Positions 21,586-30,492 of a DNA stretch of 64,000 bases are shown here, in pieces. Source of the stretch: Thermoanaerobaculia bacterium. GTDB taxonomy: Bacteria; Acidobacteriota; Thermoanaerobaculia; Multivoradales; Multivoraceae. The DNA lies in contig JAJEBV010000001.1 in assembly GCA_022822365.1 (NCBI GenBank), forward strand, positions 145,741 through 209,740. The letters are read 5' to 3'. Each line of letters begins with the position of its first letter. Positions within the stretch are counted from its first letter, which is position 1. The notes beneath the pieces are model-generated. The model did not search any database. It saw only the letters and a list, made by a program, of their open reading frames with translations, and was not told where the DNA came from. Position numbers and translations under genes: made by a program.

Positions 21586-23136
21586 TCAGATCTCCGGATG
21601 CCTCAGGTGCCAGTCCGTGGCCTGCTCGTAGGCGTGGGCGAGACGGCAGAGCGTCGGCTCGCTCAGGTCGCGCCCGACGAGCTGCAGGCTGTGAGGCGCG
21701 CCCGCGGGCGAGAAGCCGCAGGGCAGGGAGATCGTCGGCGTGCCGGCGAAGTCGGCGGGCACGGTGAAGAGCTGGATGCTGCCGAGCGGCGGATCGAAGG
21801 TCTCGGCGAACGACTCCAGGGCCCCCGTGAACGCCCCCACCGTGTCGTAGCCCATCGCGTCCGTCATCGGCAGCGCGGCGACGTTGGACGGGCAGACGAG
21901 CGCGTCGACCGTCGACAGCATCGCCTCGAAGCGCTCGCTGAACGCCGCGCGGCGTTCGGTCGCCTCGGCGTACGCCTCGTCGCTCACCTGTGAGCCGAAG
22001 GCCAGGAACTCACCGAAGTACGGCCCGTAGTCGGCGGCGCGGCTGGGGTAGGTCGCGGCATGCGCCCGGACGGCCTCGTAGGAGCAGAGGGGCCACCAGT
22101 CGCCGAAGGGCGCCGTCGGCATCTCGACCTCCGTGACCTCGGCGCCCAGGCCGGCCAGCACCTGCAAGGCTTCCTCCACGGCGGCGGCAACCGCCGGGTC
22201 GACGCCCTCCGAGGCGTACCGCCGGTCGAAGCCGAGCCGCATCCCGGCGATGTCGCCGTCGAGCGCCGGCAGGATGGACGGCACCGGCGCGTCGAGTGCG
22301 GTCGGGTCGTTCGCGTCGGCGCCGGCGATCGCTTCCAGCATGATCGCCGCATCGGCGACGGTCCGCGTCATCGGCCCGATGTGGTCGAGCGAGCCCGCGA
22401 GTTCGAGCACGCCATAGCGGCTGACCCGTCCCCAGGTCGGCTTCAGACCGACGATGCCGCACTGGGCCGAGGGAAAGCGGATCGATCCGCCGGTGTCCGA
22501 GCCGAGCGAGCCGAAACAGAGGCCCGCCGCCGTCGCCACGCCCGAGCCGCTCGACGAAACGCCCGTCCACAGGCCTTCGTCCCAGGGGTTGACGGGGATG
22601 TCGAAGTCCGGGTGGTAGGCGCCCATCGCGCCTTCGGTCAGGTTCAGCTTGCCGAGAAGAACGGCGCCCGCGGCATGCAGCCTCTCGACGACGGTCGCGT
22701 CGACGTCCGGAACGAAGTCGGCCAGGACCGAGAGCGCGCCCATCGTCCGCACGCCCTTCGTGTAGCAGAGGTCCTTGACGGCGATGGGGACCCCGTGCAG
22801 CGGCCCCCGGTAGCGCCCGCCCTCGATCTCCGACTCGGCCGCCCGGGCCGCGGCCAGCGCCTGGTCGGCCATCACGGTGGCGTAGCTCCTGAGCCGTCCG
22901 TCGACGGCCGCGATCCGGCCGAGCATCGTCTCGGTCAGCGCGACCGGCGAGAGTTCGCGGGCCTCGATCAGGCGCGCGACGTCGCGCAGGCTCTGGTAGT
23001 GGATCGGTACATCACCCATCGAACTTCCTTCCAGCGGCGTTCCGGCGGGCCGCTCCTCCGCGGCGCAGGATCCGAGCAACGGCACGGCCGCGCCCGTCCC
23101 GATCAGCCCGAGGGCCCTGCGGCGCGTCAGCCGCAT
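21586..23136 (-). CDS. Amidase-signature hydrolase with Tat/lipoprotein signal
   Basis: 516 aa. The N-terminus has twin arginines ([11 protein letters not shown]) and a lipobox-like LLGSC with Cys24, so it is probably exported by Tat and perhaps lipidated. The amidase-signature catalytic triad is visible as Lys in GVPIAVKDL, a cis-Ser region SSSGSG, and the nucleophile in [11 protein letters not shown]. Family members hydrolyse amides or aryl amides; the substrate is not predictable. The start overlaps the gmd stop by 10 nt, making it the last gene of a long minus-strand operon. Confidence 0.88.
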   Translation of the reverse strand: MRLTRRRALGLIGTGAAVPLLGSCAAEERPAGTPLEGSSMGDVPIHYQSLRDVARLIEARELSPVALTETMLGRIAAVDGRLRSYATVMADQALAAARAAESEIEGGRYRGPLHGVPIAVKDLCYTKGVRTMGALSVLADFVPDVDATVVERLHAAGAVLLGKLNLTEGAMGAYHPDFDIPVNPWDEGLWTGVSSSGSGVATAAGLCFGSLGSDTGGSIRFPSAQCGIVGLKPTWGRVSRYGVLELAGSLDHIGPMTRTVADAAIMLEAIAGADANDPTALDAPVPSILPALDGDIAGMRLGFDRRYASEGVDPAVAAAVEEALQVLAGLGAEVTEVEMPTAPFGDWWPLCSYEAVRAHAATYPSRAADYGPYFGEFLAFGSQVSDEAYAEATERRAAFSERFEAMLSTVDALVCPSNVAALPMTDAMGYDTVGAFTGALESFAETFDPPLGSIQLFTVPADFAGTPTISLPCGFSPAGAPHSLQLVGRDLSEPTLCRLAHAYEQATDWHLRHPEI

Positions 23137-24179
23137 CCGAGGGCTTCGAGATCCGCGTCGACCATCATCTCGACCAGTTGACGAAAAGCGACACGCGGAC
23201 GCCAGCCGAGACGCTCCCGGGCCAGACTCGCGTCGCCGCGCAGCGTCGGGACCTCGGCCTTGCGGAAGTGCCGGGAATCGACCGTGACCAGCACCCGGCC
23301 ATCCTCCGCCACGCCCTGCTCCTCCACGCCCTCGCCACGCCAGGCGAGCGGCATCCTGGCGCGCGCGAAGGCGATCTCGCAGAACTCGCGGACGCTGTGG
23401 GTCTCGCCGGTGGCGATGACGTAGTCCTCGGCGGCTTCGGCCCGCAGCATCAGGCGCATCGCCTCCACGTAGTCACCGGCGTAGCCCCAGTCGCGGCGCG
23501 AGTCCAGGTTGCCGAGCGCCACGCCTTCCTGCAGACCCGCCCGAATCCGGGCCGCCCCCAGCGTGATCTTCCGCGTCACGAAGCTCTCCCCCCGCCGCGG
23601 CGACTCGTGATTGAACAGGATTCCGTTCACGGCGAACAGGCCATAGGCCTCGCGGTAGTTCCGGGTGATGTGGAAGCCGTAGGCCTTCGCCGCCGCGTAC
23701 GGGCTGCGCGGGTAGAAGCGCGTCGTCTCGCGCTGCGGCGACTCCTCCACCAGGCCGAAGATCTCGGACGAGGACGCCTGGTAGAAGCGCGCCTCCGGCG
23801 CCTGCCGCCGGGCCGCTTCGAGCAGGTGCAGAACGCCCAGGCCGGTGACCTCGCTGGTGGCCCCCGGCAACTCGAACGAGACCTGGACGTGGGACTGCGC
23901 GCCGAGGTTGTAGATCTCGTGGGGCCGCACCTCGGCGACGGCGCGGTGCAGGGACGAGGCGTCGGTGAGATCGCCGGCGATCAGGCGGAGCCGCCGTCCC
24001 GAGCCGCCGCGGCCGTCCAGCAGGTGGTCGATCCGCCCGGTGCCGCCGCTCCGCGCCACCGGCCGCACCAGCCCCCAGACGTCCCAGCCCTCCTCGAGCA
24101 ACTGCTCTGCGAGATAGGAACCGTCCTGACCGGTCACGCCGGTGATGAGAGCCCGCCGCGCGGCGGTGTCCCCGCTCAA
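23127..24179 (-). CDS. gmd: GDP-mannose 4,6-dehydratase
   Basis: 350 aa if started at TTG 24179, which overlaps the ribBA stop (TTGA); no ATG or GTG exists at the proper N-terminus. The short-chain dehydrogenase features of Gmd are present: [18 protein letters not shown]ossmann motif at about 10-27, [11 protein letters not shown], the SSSEIFG catalytic Thr/Ser-Glu region, [12 protein letters not shown] (Tyr-x3-Lys) and the [19 protein letters not shown] motif specific to GDP-mannose dehydratases. It makes GDP-4-keto-6-deoxymannose for rhamnose, fucose or perosamine in LPS or glycans. No fcl/rmd partner lies in the window. Confidence 0.92.
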   Translation of the reverse strand: MSGDTAARRALITGVTGQDGSYLAEQLLEEGWDVWGLVRPVARSGGTGRIDHLLDGRGGSGRRLRLIAGDLTDASSLHRAVAEVRPHEIYNLGAQSHVQVSFELPGATSEVTGLGVLHLLEAARRQAPEARFYQASSSEIFGLVEESPQRETTRFYPRSPYAAAKAYGFHITRNYREAYGLFAVNGILFNHESPRRGESFVTRKITLGAARIRAGLQEGVALGNLDSRRDWGYAGDYVEAMRLMLRAEAAEDYVIATGETHSVREFCEIAFARARMPLAWRGEGVEEQGVAEDGRVLVTVDSRHFRKAEVPTLRGDASLARERLGWRPRVAFRQLVEMMVDADLEALGCG

Positions 24180-25408
24180 ACCAGCTTCAGCAGGTGGCCC
24201 ATCTTGTCCCGCTTGACCCGGAGATAGTCGCGGTTCGATTCGGTCGCCTCGATCTCGATCGGCACGCGTTCGACGATCTCCAGGCCGTAGCCGGAGAGGG
24301 CGATGTACTTGTGCGGGTTGTTCGTCATCAGCCGCATCCGGCGAACGCCGATGTCGCGGAGAATCTGCGCTCCGATGCCGTAGTTGCGGAGGTCGGCCTT
24401 GAACCCGAGCTTGTGGTTGGCCTCGACCGTGTCGTGCCCGTCGTCCTGCAGATCGTACGCGCGCAGCTTGTTGAACAGGCCGATGCCCCGTCCCTCCTGC
24501 AGCAGGTAGAGCACGACGCCCTCTCCTTCCTCGGCGATCGTGGCGAGGGCATGGTGCAACTGGAGGCCACAGTCGCAGCGCTCGGACTGGAAGACGTCGC
24601 CCGTCAGGCACTGGCTGTGGACACGCACCAGGATGTCCTTGTCCGGCTTCGGGTCGCCCATCACCAGAGCGACATGCTCCTCGCCGGTGAGTTCGGCGTG
24701 GTACGCGAAAGCCCTCATCGGACCGTAGCCCGTCGGCATGGTCGGGGAGGCGATCAGCCTGACCAGGCTCTCGTGCTTCAGCCGGTAACGGATCAGGTCC
24801 GACACCGTGATCATCGGCAGCTTGTGCAGGCGGCTGTACTCGACGAGGTCCGGCACGCGGGCCATCGTCCCGTCCTCGTTCATGATCTCGCAGATCACGC
24901 CCGCCGGCGCCAGCCCCGCCAGCGAAGCCAGGTCGACCGAAGCCTCCGTCTGCCCCGCTCGCTTCAGCACGCCGCCACGCTTGGCGCGAAGCGGGAAGAC
25001 ATGACCCGGCCGCAACAGGTCCCGCGGCTGGGTGGCGGGGTCGATCGCGGTGGCGATCGTCGCCGCCCGGTCGGCCGCGGAGATGCCGGTCGTGACCTTG
25101 CCGCGAGCCTCGATGGACACCGTGAACGCGGTCTCGAAGGGCGCCGTGTTGTCCCGGACCATCAGCGGCAGGTCGAGTTCGTCGCAGCGGTCCTCGGTCA
25201 TCGCCAGACAGATCAGGCCACGGCCGTGAGTCGCCATGAAGTTGATCGCGTCGGCGGTCACCTTCTCGGCCGCGATCGCCAGATCGCCCTCGTTCTCCCG
25301 ATCCTCGTCGTCCACGATGATCACCTGTCCGCCGTCGCGGAAGACCTCGACCGCTTCCTCGATCGGCGTGAAGAGGGACGGCTCCCGTTCCTGGCTGTGT
25401 TTCGTCAT
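24176..25408 (-). CDS. ribBA: Bifunctional DHBP synthase / GTP cyclohydrolase II
   Basis: 410 aa. The RibB half has [11 protein letters not shown] and [11 protein letters not shown]. The RibA half has the zinc-binding cysteines in [18 protein letters not shown] and the catalytic [14 protein letters not shown]. It feeds both branches of riboflavin synthesis: DHBP from ribulose-5-phosphate and the pyrimidine from GTP. Both catalytic sites look intact. Only 10 bp separate it from nadK, leaving no room for an FMN riboswitch. The gene is followed by gmd with an overlapping TTG start. Confidence 0.96.
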   Translation of the reverse strand: MTKHSQEREPSLFTPIEEAVEVFRDGGQVIIVDDEDRENEGDLAIAAEKVTADAINFMATHGRGLICLAMTEDRCDELDLPLMVRDNTAPFETAFTVSIEARGKVTTGISAADRAATIATAIDPATQPRDLLRPGHVFPLRAKRGGVLKRAGQTEASVDLASLAGLAPAGVICEIMNEDGTMARVPDLVEYSRLHKLPMITVSDLIRYRLKHESLVRLIASPTMPTGYGPMRAFAYHAELTGEEHVALVMGDPKPDKDILVRVHSQCLTGDVFQSERCDCGLQLHHALATIAEEGEGVVLYLLQEGRGIGLFNKLRAYDLQDDGHDTVEANHKLGFKADLRNYGIGAQILRDIGVRRMRLMTNNPHKYIALSGYGLEIVERVPIEIEATESNRDYLRVKRDKMGHLLKLV

Positions 25409-25418
25409 GACGCCGATT

Positions 25419-26222
25419 CTATTCGCCCCAGCGGAGCTTGCTGCGCAGGGCGTCGTAGTGGGTCTGGCCGTCGACCCTGGCGAGCAGCGCCTTCGACTCG
25501 GAGGCGGTCACGACCACCCGGTCGCCGCCATGGAGCCGGGCCCCCTCCTGGCCGTCCAGCGTGAGGTAGACCTCCTCGTCCAGGCTGCCCAGGGTCATCG
25601 CGATCGTGCTCCGCTCCGGCACCACGATCGGCCGCATCGACAGGGTGTGGGGCGAAATCGGCGTCAGCAGCGCGACCGGCAGCGTCGGGTAGAGGATCGG
25701 CCCGCCGGCCGACAGGCTGTACGCCGTCGATCCGGTCGGCGTCGAGACGATCAGGCCGTCCGCCCGGTAGCGGGCCACCGGCTCGCCGTCGATCTCCACC
25801 GCCAGGTCGATCATCCGCGCCAGGGCGCTCTTGTGCACGACCGCGTCGTTGAGCGCGCGGTAGCGCTCCGTGCCGCCCGCCGCGTGCCGCAACTCGACGT
25901 CCAGGAGCAGTCTCTCTTCGACCTCGAACCGCCCCTCGAGAATCGCCCCCAGGTTCTTGTACAGCCGGTCGAGACCGATCTCGGCCAGGTAGCCGAGGCT
26001 GCCGAGGTTGACCCCCACGATCGGCACGCCGGGCCGGCTGCGGGCGACCGAGAGCAGCGTGCCGTCGCCGCCGAGGACGACGATCAGCCCCAGATCCTTT
26101 GCGTCGACGTCGCCTATGGCCGTACCGCGCTCGCGAAGCCAGCTCTCCACATCGGCGGCGGTGGCGGCCGCCCGCCCGCTGTCCGGCTTGGCAACGACCG
26201 CGACTTCCTGGATCCTGGTCAC
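25419..26222 (-). CDS. nadK: NAD kinase
   Basis: 267 aa from GTG 26222. The hallmark GGDGT motif ([14 protein letters not shown]) is at about residue 51, and the NE/D-like [10 protein letters not shown] and [22 protein letters not shown] segments of the ATP-NAD kinase active site follow. It makes NADP from NAD. Only 4 bp separate it from the tlyA stop. The association tlyA-nadK in an isoprenoid operon is common across bacteria. Confidence 0.95.
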   Translation of the reverse strand: MTRIQEVAVVAKPDSGRAAATAADVESWLRERGTAIGDVDAKDLGLIVVLGGDGTLLSVARSRPGVPIVGVNLGSLGYLAEIGLDRLYKNLGAILEGRFEVEERLLLDVELRHAAGGTERYRALNDAVVHKSALARMIDLAVEIDGEPVARYRADGLIVSTPTGSTAYSLSAGGPILYPTLPVALLTPISPHTLSMRPIVVPERSTIAMTLGSLDEEVYLTLDGQEGARLHGGDRVVVTASESKALLARVDGQTHYDALRSKLRWGE

Positions 26223-26226
26223 GATC

Positions 26227-26955
26227 TCATGTCCTGAAGTGGGCGAAGATCTCGCGGTTGCCTGCCGGTCCCCGGAGGTCGCAGTCTACCGAGGCTCTGA
26301 ACTTGAGGCCCAGCGCGCTCAGTTCGGCGATCCGCCGGGCGGCGACGTCCCGCCGCAGTTCGTCGTCCCGCACAACGCCGCCCTTGCCGACCTGGTTCCT
26401 GCCCACTTCGAACTGGGGCTTGATCAGGACCAGCAGGTCGGCCCCCGCGGCGAGGTGCGGCAGCAGCGCCGGCGCCACCTTGACGACCGAGATGAAGGAG
26501 ACGTCGACGGTGGCGATCCGGCAGGTCTCGGGCAGGGCGTCCGCCGGCAGGTGGCGGGCATTGACGCGCTCCATCACGACGACCCGGGGGTCGTTTCGCA
26601 GACCCGCGTCGAGCTGGCCGTAGCCCACGTCCACGGCGTAGACCCGCGCCGCTCCATGGGCCAGCAGGCAGTCCGTGAAACCCCCGGTCGAGGCGCCGAC
26701 ATCGAGACAGACGGCGCCTGCCGGGTCCACGTCGAACGCGTCCAGCGCCTGCTCGAGCTTGCGGCCTCCCCGTGACACGTAGGGTTCAGCGCGGCCCCGC
26801 ACCTCGATGGCGGCGGCGCCAGACACCGCCGTCCCCGGCTTGTCCCGGCGCTCCCCGTCGACCCGGACCCAGCCCGCCATCACGGCTCGCTTCGCCTGCT
26901 CCCGGCTGGCGAACAGCCCGCGCTCGACCAGCAGTTGATCGAGCCGCCGCTTCAC
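26227..26955 (-). CDS. tlyA: TlyA-type rRNA 2'-O-methyltransferase
   Basis: 242 aa. An S4 RNA-binding domain opens the protein ([20 protein letters not shown]), then an FtsJ-like methyltransferase: [13 protein letters not shown], the SAM-binding [25 protein letters not shown] and the KPQFEVGR motif. TlyA methylates 16S C1409 and, in some species, 23S C1920, which affects capreomycin sensitivity. The ATG overlaps the ispA stop by 4 nt. Confidence 0.94.
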   Translation of the reverse strand: MKRRLDQLLVERGLFASREQAKRAVMAGWVRVDGERRDKPGTAVSGAAAIEVRGRAEPYVSRGGRKLEQALDAFDVDPAGAVCLDVGASTGGFTDCLLAHGAARVYAVDVGYGQLDAGLRNDPRVVVMERVNARHLPADALPETCRIATVDVSFISVVKVAPALLPHLAAGADLLVLIKPQFEVGRNQVGKGGVVRDDELRRDVAARRIAELSALGLKFRASVDCDLRGPAGNREIFAHFRT

Positions 26956-27926
26956 GAACCGCGGTGGACCAGGAAGGCGACCAGGGCCCTGAACAGGTCC
27001 CGGCGCGCGGGCAGCCCGTCGATCAGCGCCAGGCAGCGGTCCGCCGCCTGCAAAGCCTTCTGCCGGCTGCCCTCGAGGCCGAACAGCCCCGGATACGTCA
27101 GCTTCCCGGCCTGCCGGTCCTTGCCGGGCGTCTTGCCGAGTTCTTCCGAACTGCCGACCTCGTCCAGGATGTCGTCGCCGATCTGAAACAGGAGGCCCAG
27201 CTCGGCGCCGATCCGGGCGAGCTGCTCGATCCCTTCGGGTCCCGCGCCCGCGTAGACGCCGCCGAGCCGCGTACTCGCCTCGATCAGGGCCCCCGTCTTG
27301 AGACGGTGAATCCGTTCCAGCGAGGCGACCGCCTCTGGGTGCGCGGGTCTTCTGACCCGCTGCCGCCGCAGGCGGCCAGGAAGCGCGCCGGCCGAAGGCC
27401 GGCTCCGCTCCGCGCGGCCGTCCAGGTCACCCTCGTGCCGGAGATCGAAGACCTGGCCGCCGATCATCCCCGCCGTGCCGACGGCGTCCGCGACCAACCG
27501 CACCGCCTCCAGCCGCCGTTCGGGCGGCGCCGAGGCCGGTTCGCGGCCAAGGACCTCGTAGGCCCGGTTCAGCAGCGCGTCGCCGGCGAGCACCGCCATC
27601 GCCTCTCCCCGCGCCCGGTGCAGGGTCGGCCTCCCCCGTCGCAGGTCGTCGTCGTCCAGCGCCGGCAGATCGTCATGGATCAGGCTGAACGTGTGGACCA
27701 TCTCAAGGGCCGCGCCGCCCGTCAGCAGGTCCTCGCGGGAGCCTCCCCAGGCTTCGCCGGCCAGGACGACCAGGGCCGGCCGGACCCGCTTCCCGCCCGC
27801 GAACACGCTGTAGCGCATCGCCTCGTGGATTTCCGCCGGCTCGGTTCCCGCGTCAGGCAACAGGCGGTCCAGCGCCTCGTCGACCTCCGGTCTGAGGGCG
27901 GAGAGGAAGGAGGGGAAGTCGTTCAC
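26952..27926 (-). CDS. ispA: Polyprenyl (farnesyl/geranyl) diphosphate synthase with repeat-encoded insert
   Basis: 324 aa from GTG 27926, which overlaps the upstream TGA (GTGA). The first Asp-rich motif is DDLPALDDDD (about 90) and the second is IGDDILDEVG; GGKRVRPAL and GGAALEMVHTFSLIHDDLP are also clear, so catalysis should be intact. The enzyme condenses IPP with DMAPP or GPP. Between the GGQVFDLRHEGD helix end and LERIHRLKTGALI, where IspA normally has a short loop, there is an Arg/Pro-rich insert (about residues 172-198). It is encoded by an inverted copy of the intergenic palindromic repeat and stays in frame. Confidence 0.92.
   Translation of the reverse strand: MNDFPSFLSALRPEVDEALDRLLPDAGTEPAEIHEAMRYSVFAGGKRVRPALVVLAGEAWGGSREDLLTGGAALEMVHTFSLIHDDLPALDDDDLRRGRPTLHRARGEAMAVLAGDALLNRAYEVLGREPASAPPERRLEAVRLVADAVGTAGMIGGQVFDLRHEGDLDGRAERSRPSAGALPGRLRRQRVRRPAHPEAVASLERIHRLKTGALIEASTRLGGVYAGAGPEGIEQLARIGAELGLLFQIGDDILDEVGSSEELGKTPGKDRQAGKLTYPGLFGLEGSRQKALQAADRCLALIDGLPARRDLFRALVAFLVHRGS
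27335..27413. repeat. Palindromic repeat inserted in frame inside ispA
   Basis: An inverted copy of the window-wide repeat: CTGGGTGCGCGGGTCTTCTG-ACCCGC, then GCCGCCGCAGGCGGC and CCGGCCGAAGGCCGG hairpins. It matches the copies at 39031-39096 and 21496-21562 apart from small changes. In the ispA frame it gives [20 protein letters not shown]. The ispA-sense strand carries the frame in which the repeat has no stop. Confidence 0.9.
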
Positions 27927-28210
27927 GCGCCGGGCGCCTGCCCGCCCTCTTCGGCCGCTTCCGGGACAACCTCGGGCGCGGGCAGAGCCTCGGCCACCAG
28001 CATCACGGGCACGTCGCTCACGATCGGATAGACGAGACCGGATTCCCGGCACCAGAGCCCCTCGGAGACCTCGGGCTCTTCCTCGCCGAAGTGCTCCCGG
28101 TAGCGGGCGACGAGCCGCCCGCACACAGCGGCCGGCAGCGGGACGACCTGAAGCGCCCCCTTCGACCTGGGGCACACCAGGAGTTCGAGCAGTTCCGGAT
28201 CCACGGCCAC
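27923..28210 (-). CDS. Trm112/UPF0434-like small zinc-ribbon protein
   Basis: 95 aa from GTG 28210, preceded by GAGG at 11 nt; a second GTG at 28204 gives 93 aa. The pattern DPELLELLVCPRSKGAL ... LWCRESGLVYPIVSDVPVML matches the UPF0434/Trm112 family. The second cysteine of the first knuckle is Ser (CPRSK), as in many Trm112-like proteins that do not bind zinc tightly. The family often serves as a methyltransferase partner. The C-terminus is Pro/Glu/Ala-rich (PAPEVVPEAAEEGGQAPGA). It overlaps ispA by 4 nt. Confidence 0.82.
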   Translation of the reverse strand: MAVDPELLELLVCPRSKGALQVVPLPAAVCGRLVARYREHFGEEEPEVSEGLWCRESGLVYPIVSDVPVMLVAEALPAPEVVPEAAEEGGQAPGA

Positions 28211-28218
28211 TTTATGCG

Positions 28219-28794
28219 CTACCTCGACCAGCGAAGAAGGAGGGAGTTCATTCCCGGGTTGCGACGATAGTAGGACGAGTTCGACATATGGAAGAAGCCG
28301 AAGCTCAGGCGCGAGCCGTCCCGCAACCGCCGTCCGACCGCGATCCCGGTGCGAAACTCGAACTCGCCGCCGATGTCCTTGCCGTCCCCCTTCTCGTAGA
28401 AACCCACGGAGGTGCCGGTGTCGATGAACCAGAAACGTCCGAGGTTGATCCGCTGGTCGGTGCCCGCGTAGAGGAAGAACGACTCGTCGAGGGTCACGAA
28501 AGCGCCCACATGGGGACCCAGCCCCAGGCACCAGTCGGTGGCGAAGCGGTGCTCGAGGCCGACCTCGACGGTCTCGTGGCCCCGGCCGAAATCGGTCACT
28601 CCGGTACTGACTCTCAGACCCGCCTCGTCCGCGCGGCTGGGTCCGGCGTGCTCCGCGTCCGCGTTGCAGGCGAAGGCGGGCGGGACGGCCAGGCTCCCCA
28701 GCAACGCCAACAACGGTAGCCAGGCAAACGGCAGACCAGGCGCTACGTTGCGCGGACCCGGGTAGCGCACGGCCGCGTAGCCTACCCTCCGCAT
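28219..28794 (-). CDS. pagL: PagL-like lipid A 3-O-deacylase (acyloxyacyl hydrolase)
   Basis: 191 aa. A signal peptide (about 1-43, cleaving near AFA-CNA) precedes an eight-strand beta-barrel pattern. The C-terminal motif GSRLSFGFFHMSNSSYYRRN followed by PGMNSLL matches PagL, where His-x-Ser (here His169, Ser171) forms the active site and the NxGxN-like segment follows. PagL removes the 3-O acyl chain from lipid A in the outer membrane. The start is uncertain: the ATG at 28794 leaves only 11 bp to the divergent GT gene, so a downstream GTG may be real. It heads the operon leading to ispA. Confidence 0.75.
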   Translation of the reverse strand: MRRVGYAAVRYPGPRNVAPGLPFAWLPLLALLGSLAVPPAFACNADAEHAGPSRADEAGLRVSTGVTDFGRGHETVEVGLEHRFATDWCLGLGPHVGAFVTLDESFFLYAGTDQRINLGRFWFIDTGTSVGFYEKGDGKDIGGEFEFRTGIAVGRRLRDGSRLSFGFFHMSNSSYYRRNPGMNSLLLRWSR

Positions 28795-28805
28795 ACAATG
28801 CGCGC

Positions 28806-29678
28806 GTGGACGGAACGCCGGAAGACGGAGGGCGACCGCCGATTTCGGCCCTGGTGACCACCTACAACGAGGAACGGCACATCGCCGACTGCCTCGCGTC
28901 CCTCGACTGGTGCGACGAAGTGCTGGTCGTCGACTCCTTCTCCACCGACCGCACTCCCGAGATCGTCCGCGGCTGCGAGCGCGCCCGCTTCGTCCAGCGC
29001 ACCTACTACGGTTCCGCGTCGCAGAAGAACTGGGCCATGGACCAGACCCAGAACGAGTGGGTGCTGATTCTCGACGCCGACGAACGCTGCACCGCCGAAC
29101 TCCGGGCGGAGATCACGGCGCTGTTCCGCGACGGAGAGCCGGCCCACGACGCCTACACGATCAAACGCCGCGTCTTCTTCCTGGGCAAGGTGATCCGCTT
29201 CTCGGGCTGGCAACACGATCGCGTCGTCCGGCTGCTGCGCCGCGACGCGGGCCGTTACCCGAACCGCCGCGTCCACGCGGACATGCTGACCCGGACGCCG
29301 GCGCCGGTGCTCCGCCGCCCCATGGACCACTTCATGGTCGACGACCTGCTCTCCTACTCCCGGAGGATTCAGCGCTACAGCTGGTGGGGAGCCGCCCAGC
29401 TCTGGCGCGACGGCCGCCGGTCCGGCGCCGCCGAGGTCCTGGGGCGCTCCCTGTGGCGCTTCCTGCGCACGTACGGCCTGCAGTTCGGCGTGCTCGACGG
29501 CATGCGCGGCCTCGTGTTCTGCCTGCTCCAGGCCTACGGCACCTACCTCAAGTGGTCCTACGTGTGGTCCTGGCAGGTGAACCAGAAGCGCGGCATCGAG
29601 CCGCCGCTGCCGTCCTTCGACGACAGCAAGAGCACCTGGCGGGGCCTGACCGAACTCGAGCCCGGGACCGCCAAGTAG
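28806..29678 (+). CDS. Family 2 glycosyltransferase, WaaE/KdtX-like (LPS core)
   Basis: 290 aa from GTG 28806. GT2/GT-A features: ISALVTTYNEERHIADCLASL N-terminus, DEVLVVDSFSTDRT, and WVLILDADERCTAEL with the DxD-like Asp. The C-terminal part (HFMVDDLLSYSRRIQRYSWW, GLVFCLLQAYGTYLKWSYVW) is typical of the WaaE/KdtX-like group of LPS inner-core glucosyl/heptosyl transferases and ends with amphipathic membrane-associated helices. It is divergent from the PagL-like gene, so both act on LPS. A TACAAT hexamer at 28793-28798 may be a -10 box, which would give a nearly leaderless mRNA. Confidence 0.83.
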   Translation: MDGTPEDGGRPPISALVTTYNEERHIADCLASLDWCDEVLVVDSFSTDRTPEIVRGCERARFVQRTYYGSASQKNWAMDQTQNEWVLILDADERCTAELRAEITALFRDGEPAHDAYTIKRRVFFLGKVIRFSGWQHDRVVRLLRRDAGRYPNRRVHADMLTRTPAPVLRRPMDHFMVDDLLSYSRRIQRYSWWGAAQLWRDGRRSGAAEVLGRSLWRFLRTYGLQFGVLDGMRGLVFCLLQAYGTYLKWSYVWSWQVNQKRGIEPPLPSFDDSKSTWRGLTELEPGTAK

Positions 29679-29696
29679 CGGGGCCCTGCCGCCGCC

Positions 29697-30482
29697 TCAG
29701 TCGACCGGGAGCAGGAGGGACTCGATCCTGGTGGCCCGGCCCGTAGCCTCGTCCGCGTCGACCAGAGCGGCCGCCAGCCGGACATCCCGTTTGGCGACCT
29801 CGAAGCCGGACGGCGTGTTCAGGAGAAAGCGCTTGAGAGCCCGGTCGGCGCGCACGCCGATCACCGAGTCGTAGGGGCCGGTCATGCCGACGTCCGTCAC
29901 CAGCGCCGTGCCCTGCGGCAGAACGCGGGCGTCGGCGGTCGGCACATGGGTGTGGGTGCCGAGCACCGCCGTCACCCTGCCGTCCAGGTGGTAGGCGAAC
30001 GCCTGCTTCTCGCTCGTCGCCTCGGCGTGGAAGTCGACCAGGACGATCCGGATCGCCGGGTCGAGACCGGCCAGGATGGAGTCGGCGGCGGCGAACGGCG
30101 AGGGCAGCGGCTTCATGAAGGTCTGGCCCTCCAGGTTGACCACCGCGTACGGAGTCCCGATCGGCAACTCGCCGACGAAGACGCCGCCCCCGGGATTCCC
30201 CTCAGGGTAGTTCGCGGGCCTCAGCAGGTTCGGCATCCGGTCGTAGAACGGCACGCCTTCCTTCTTCGCCCAGGCGTGATTGCCCGTCGTCATGCAGTCG
30301 ATCGGAAGTGCCGAGAGTTCCTTCAGCACCCCGGGCGTCACGCCGCTGCCGCCGGCCGCGTTCTCGACGTTGACGACGGTCGCGTCGACCCGGTGGCGGT
30401 CGATCAACTCCGTCAGCAGCCGCGACAGCGCCCGGCGCCCCGGCTTGCCGACCACATCGCCGACGAAGAGGAAACGGGCCAT
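29697..30482 (-). CDS. ymdB: YmdB-like 2',3'-cyclic-nucleotide metallophosphodiesterase
   Basis: 261 aa from ATG 30482. Family signature (TIGR00282): FLFVGDVVGKPGRRAL (first metal Asp), VNVENAAGGSGVT, TTGNHAWAKKE, DFHAEATSEKQA and GTHTHVPTADARVLP with the metal-binding histidines. It hydrolyses 2',3'-cNMPs and sits next to rny in many genomes, including Bacillus. The order rny-ymdB with 10 bp between them is conserved here. Confidence 0.92.
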   Translation of the reverse strand: MARFLFVGDVVGKPGRRALSRLLTELIDRHRVDATVVNVENAAGGSGVTPGVLKELSALPIDCMTTGNHAWAKKEGVPFYDRMPNLLRPANYPEGNPGGGVFVGELPIGTPYAVVNLEGQTFMKPLPSPFAAADSILAGLDPAIRIVLVDFHAEATSEKQAFAYHLDGRVTAVLGTHTHVPTADARVLPQGTALVTDVGMTGPYDSVIGVRADRALKRFLLNTPSGFEVAKRDVRLAAALVDADEATGRATRIESLLLPVD

Positions 30483-30492
30483 CCGGACTCCC

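Noticed and set aside
24180..24611. Longer gmd protein extending into ribBA
   Set aside because: The extra residues are out-of-frame ribBA sequence; Rossmann motif placement fits the TTG start.
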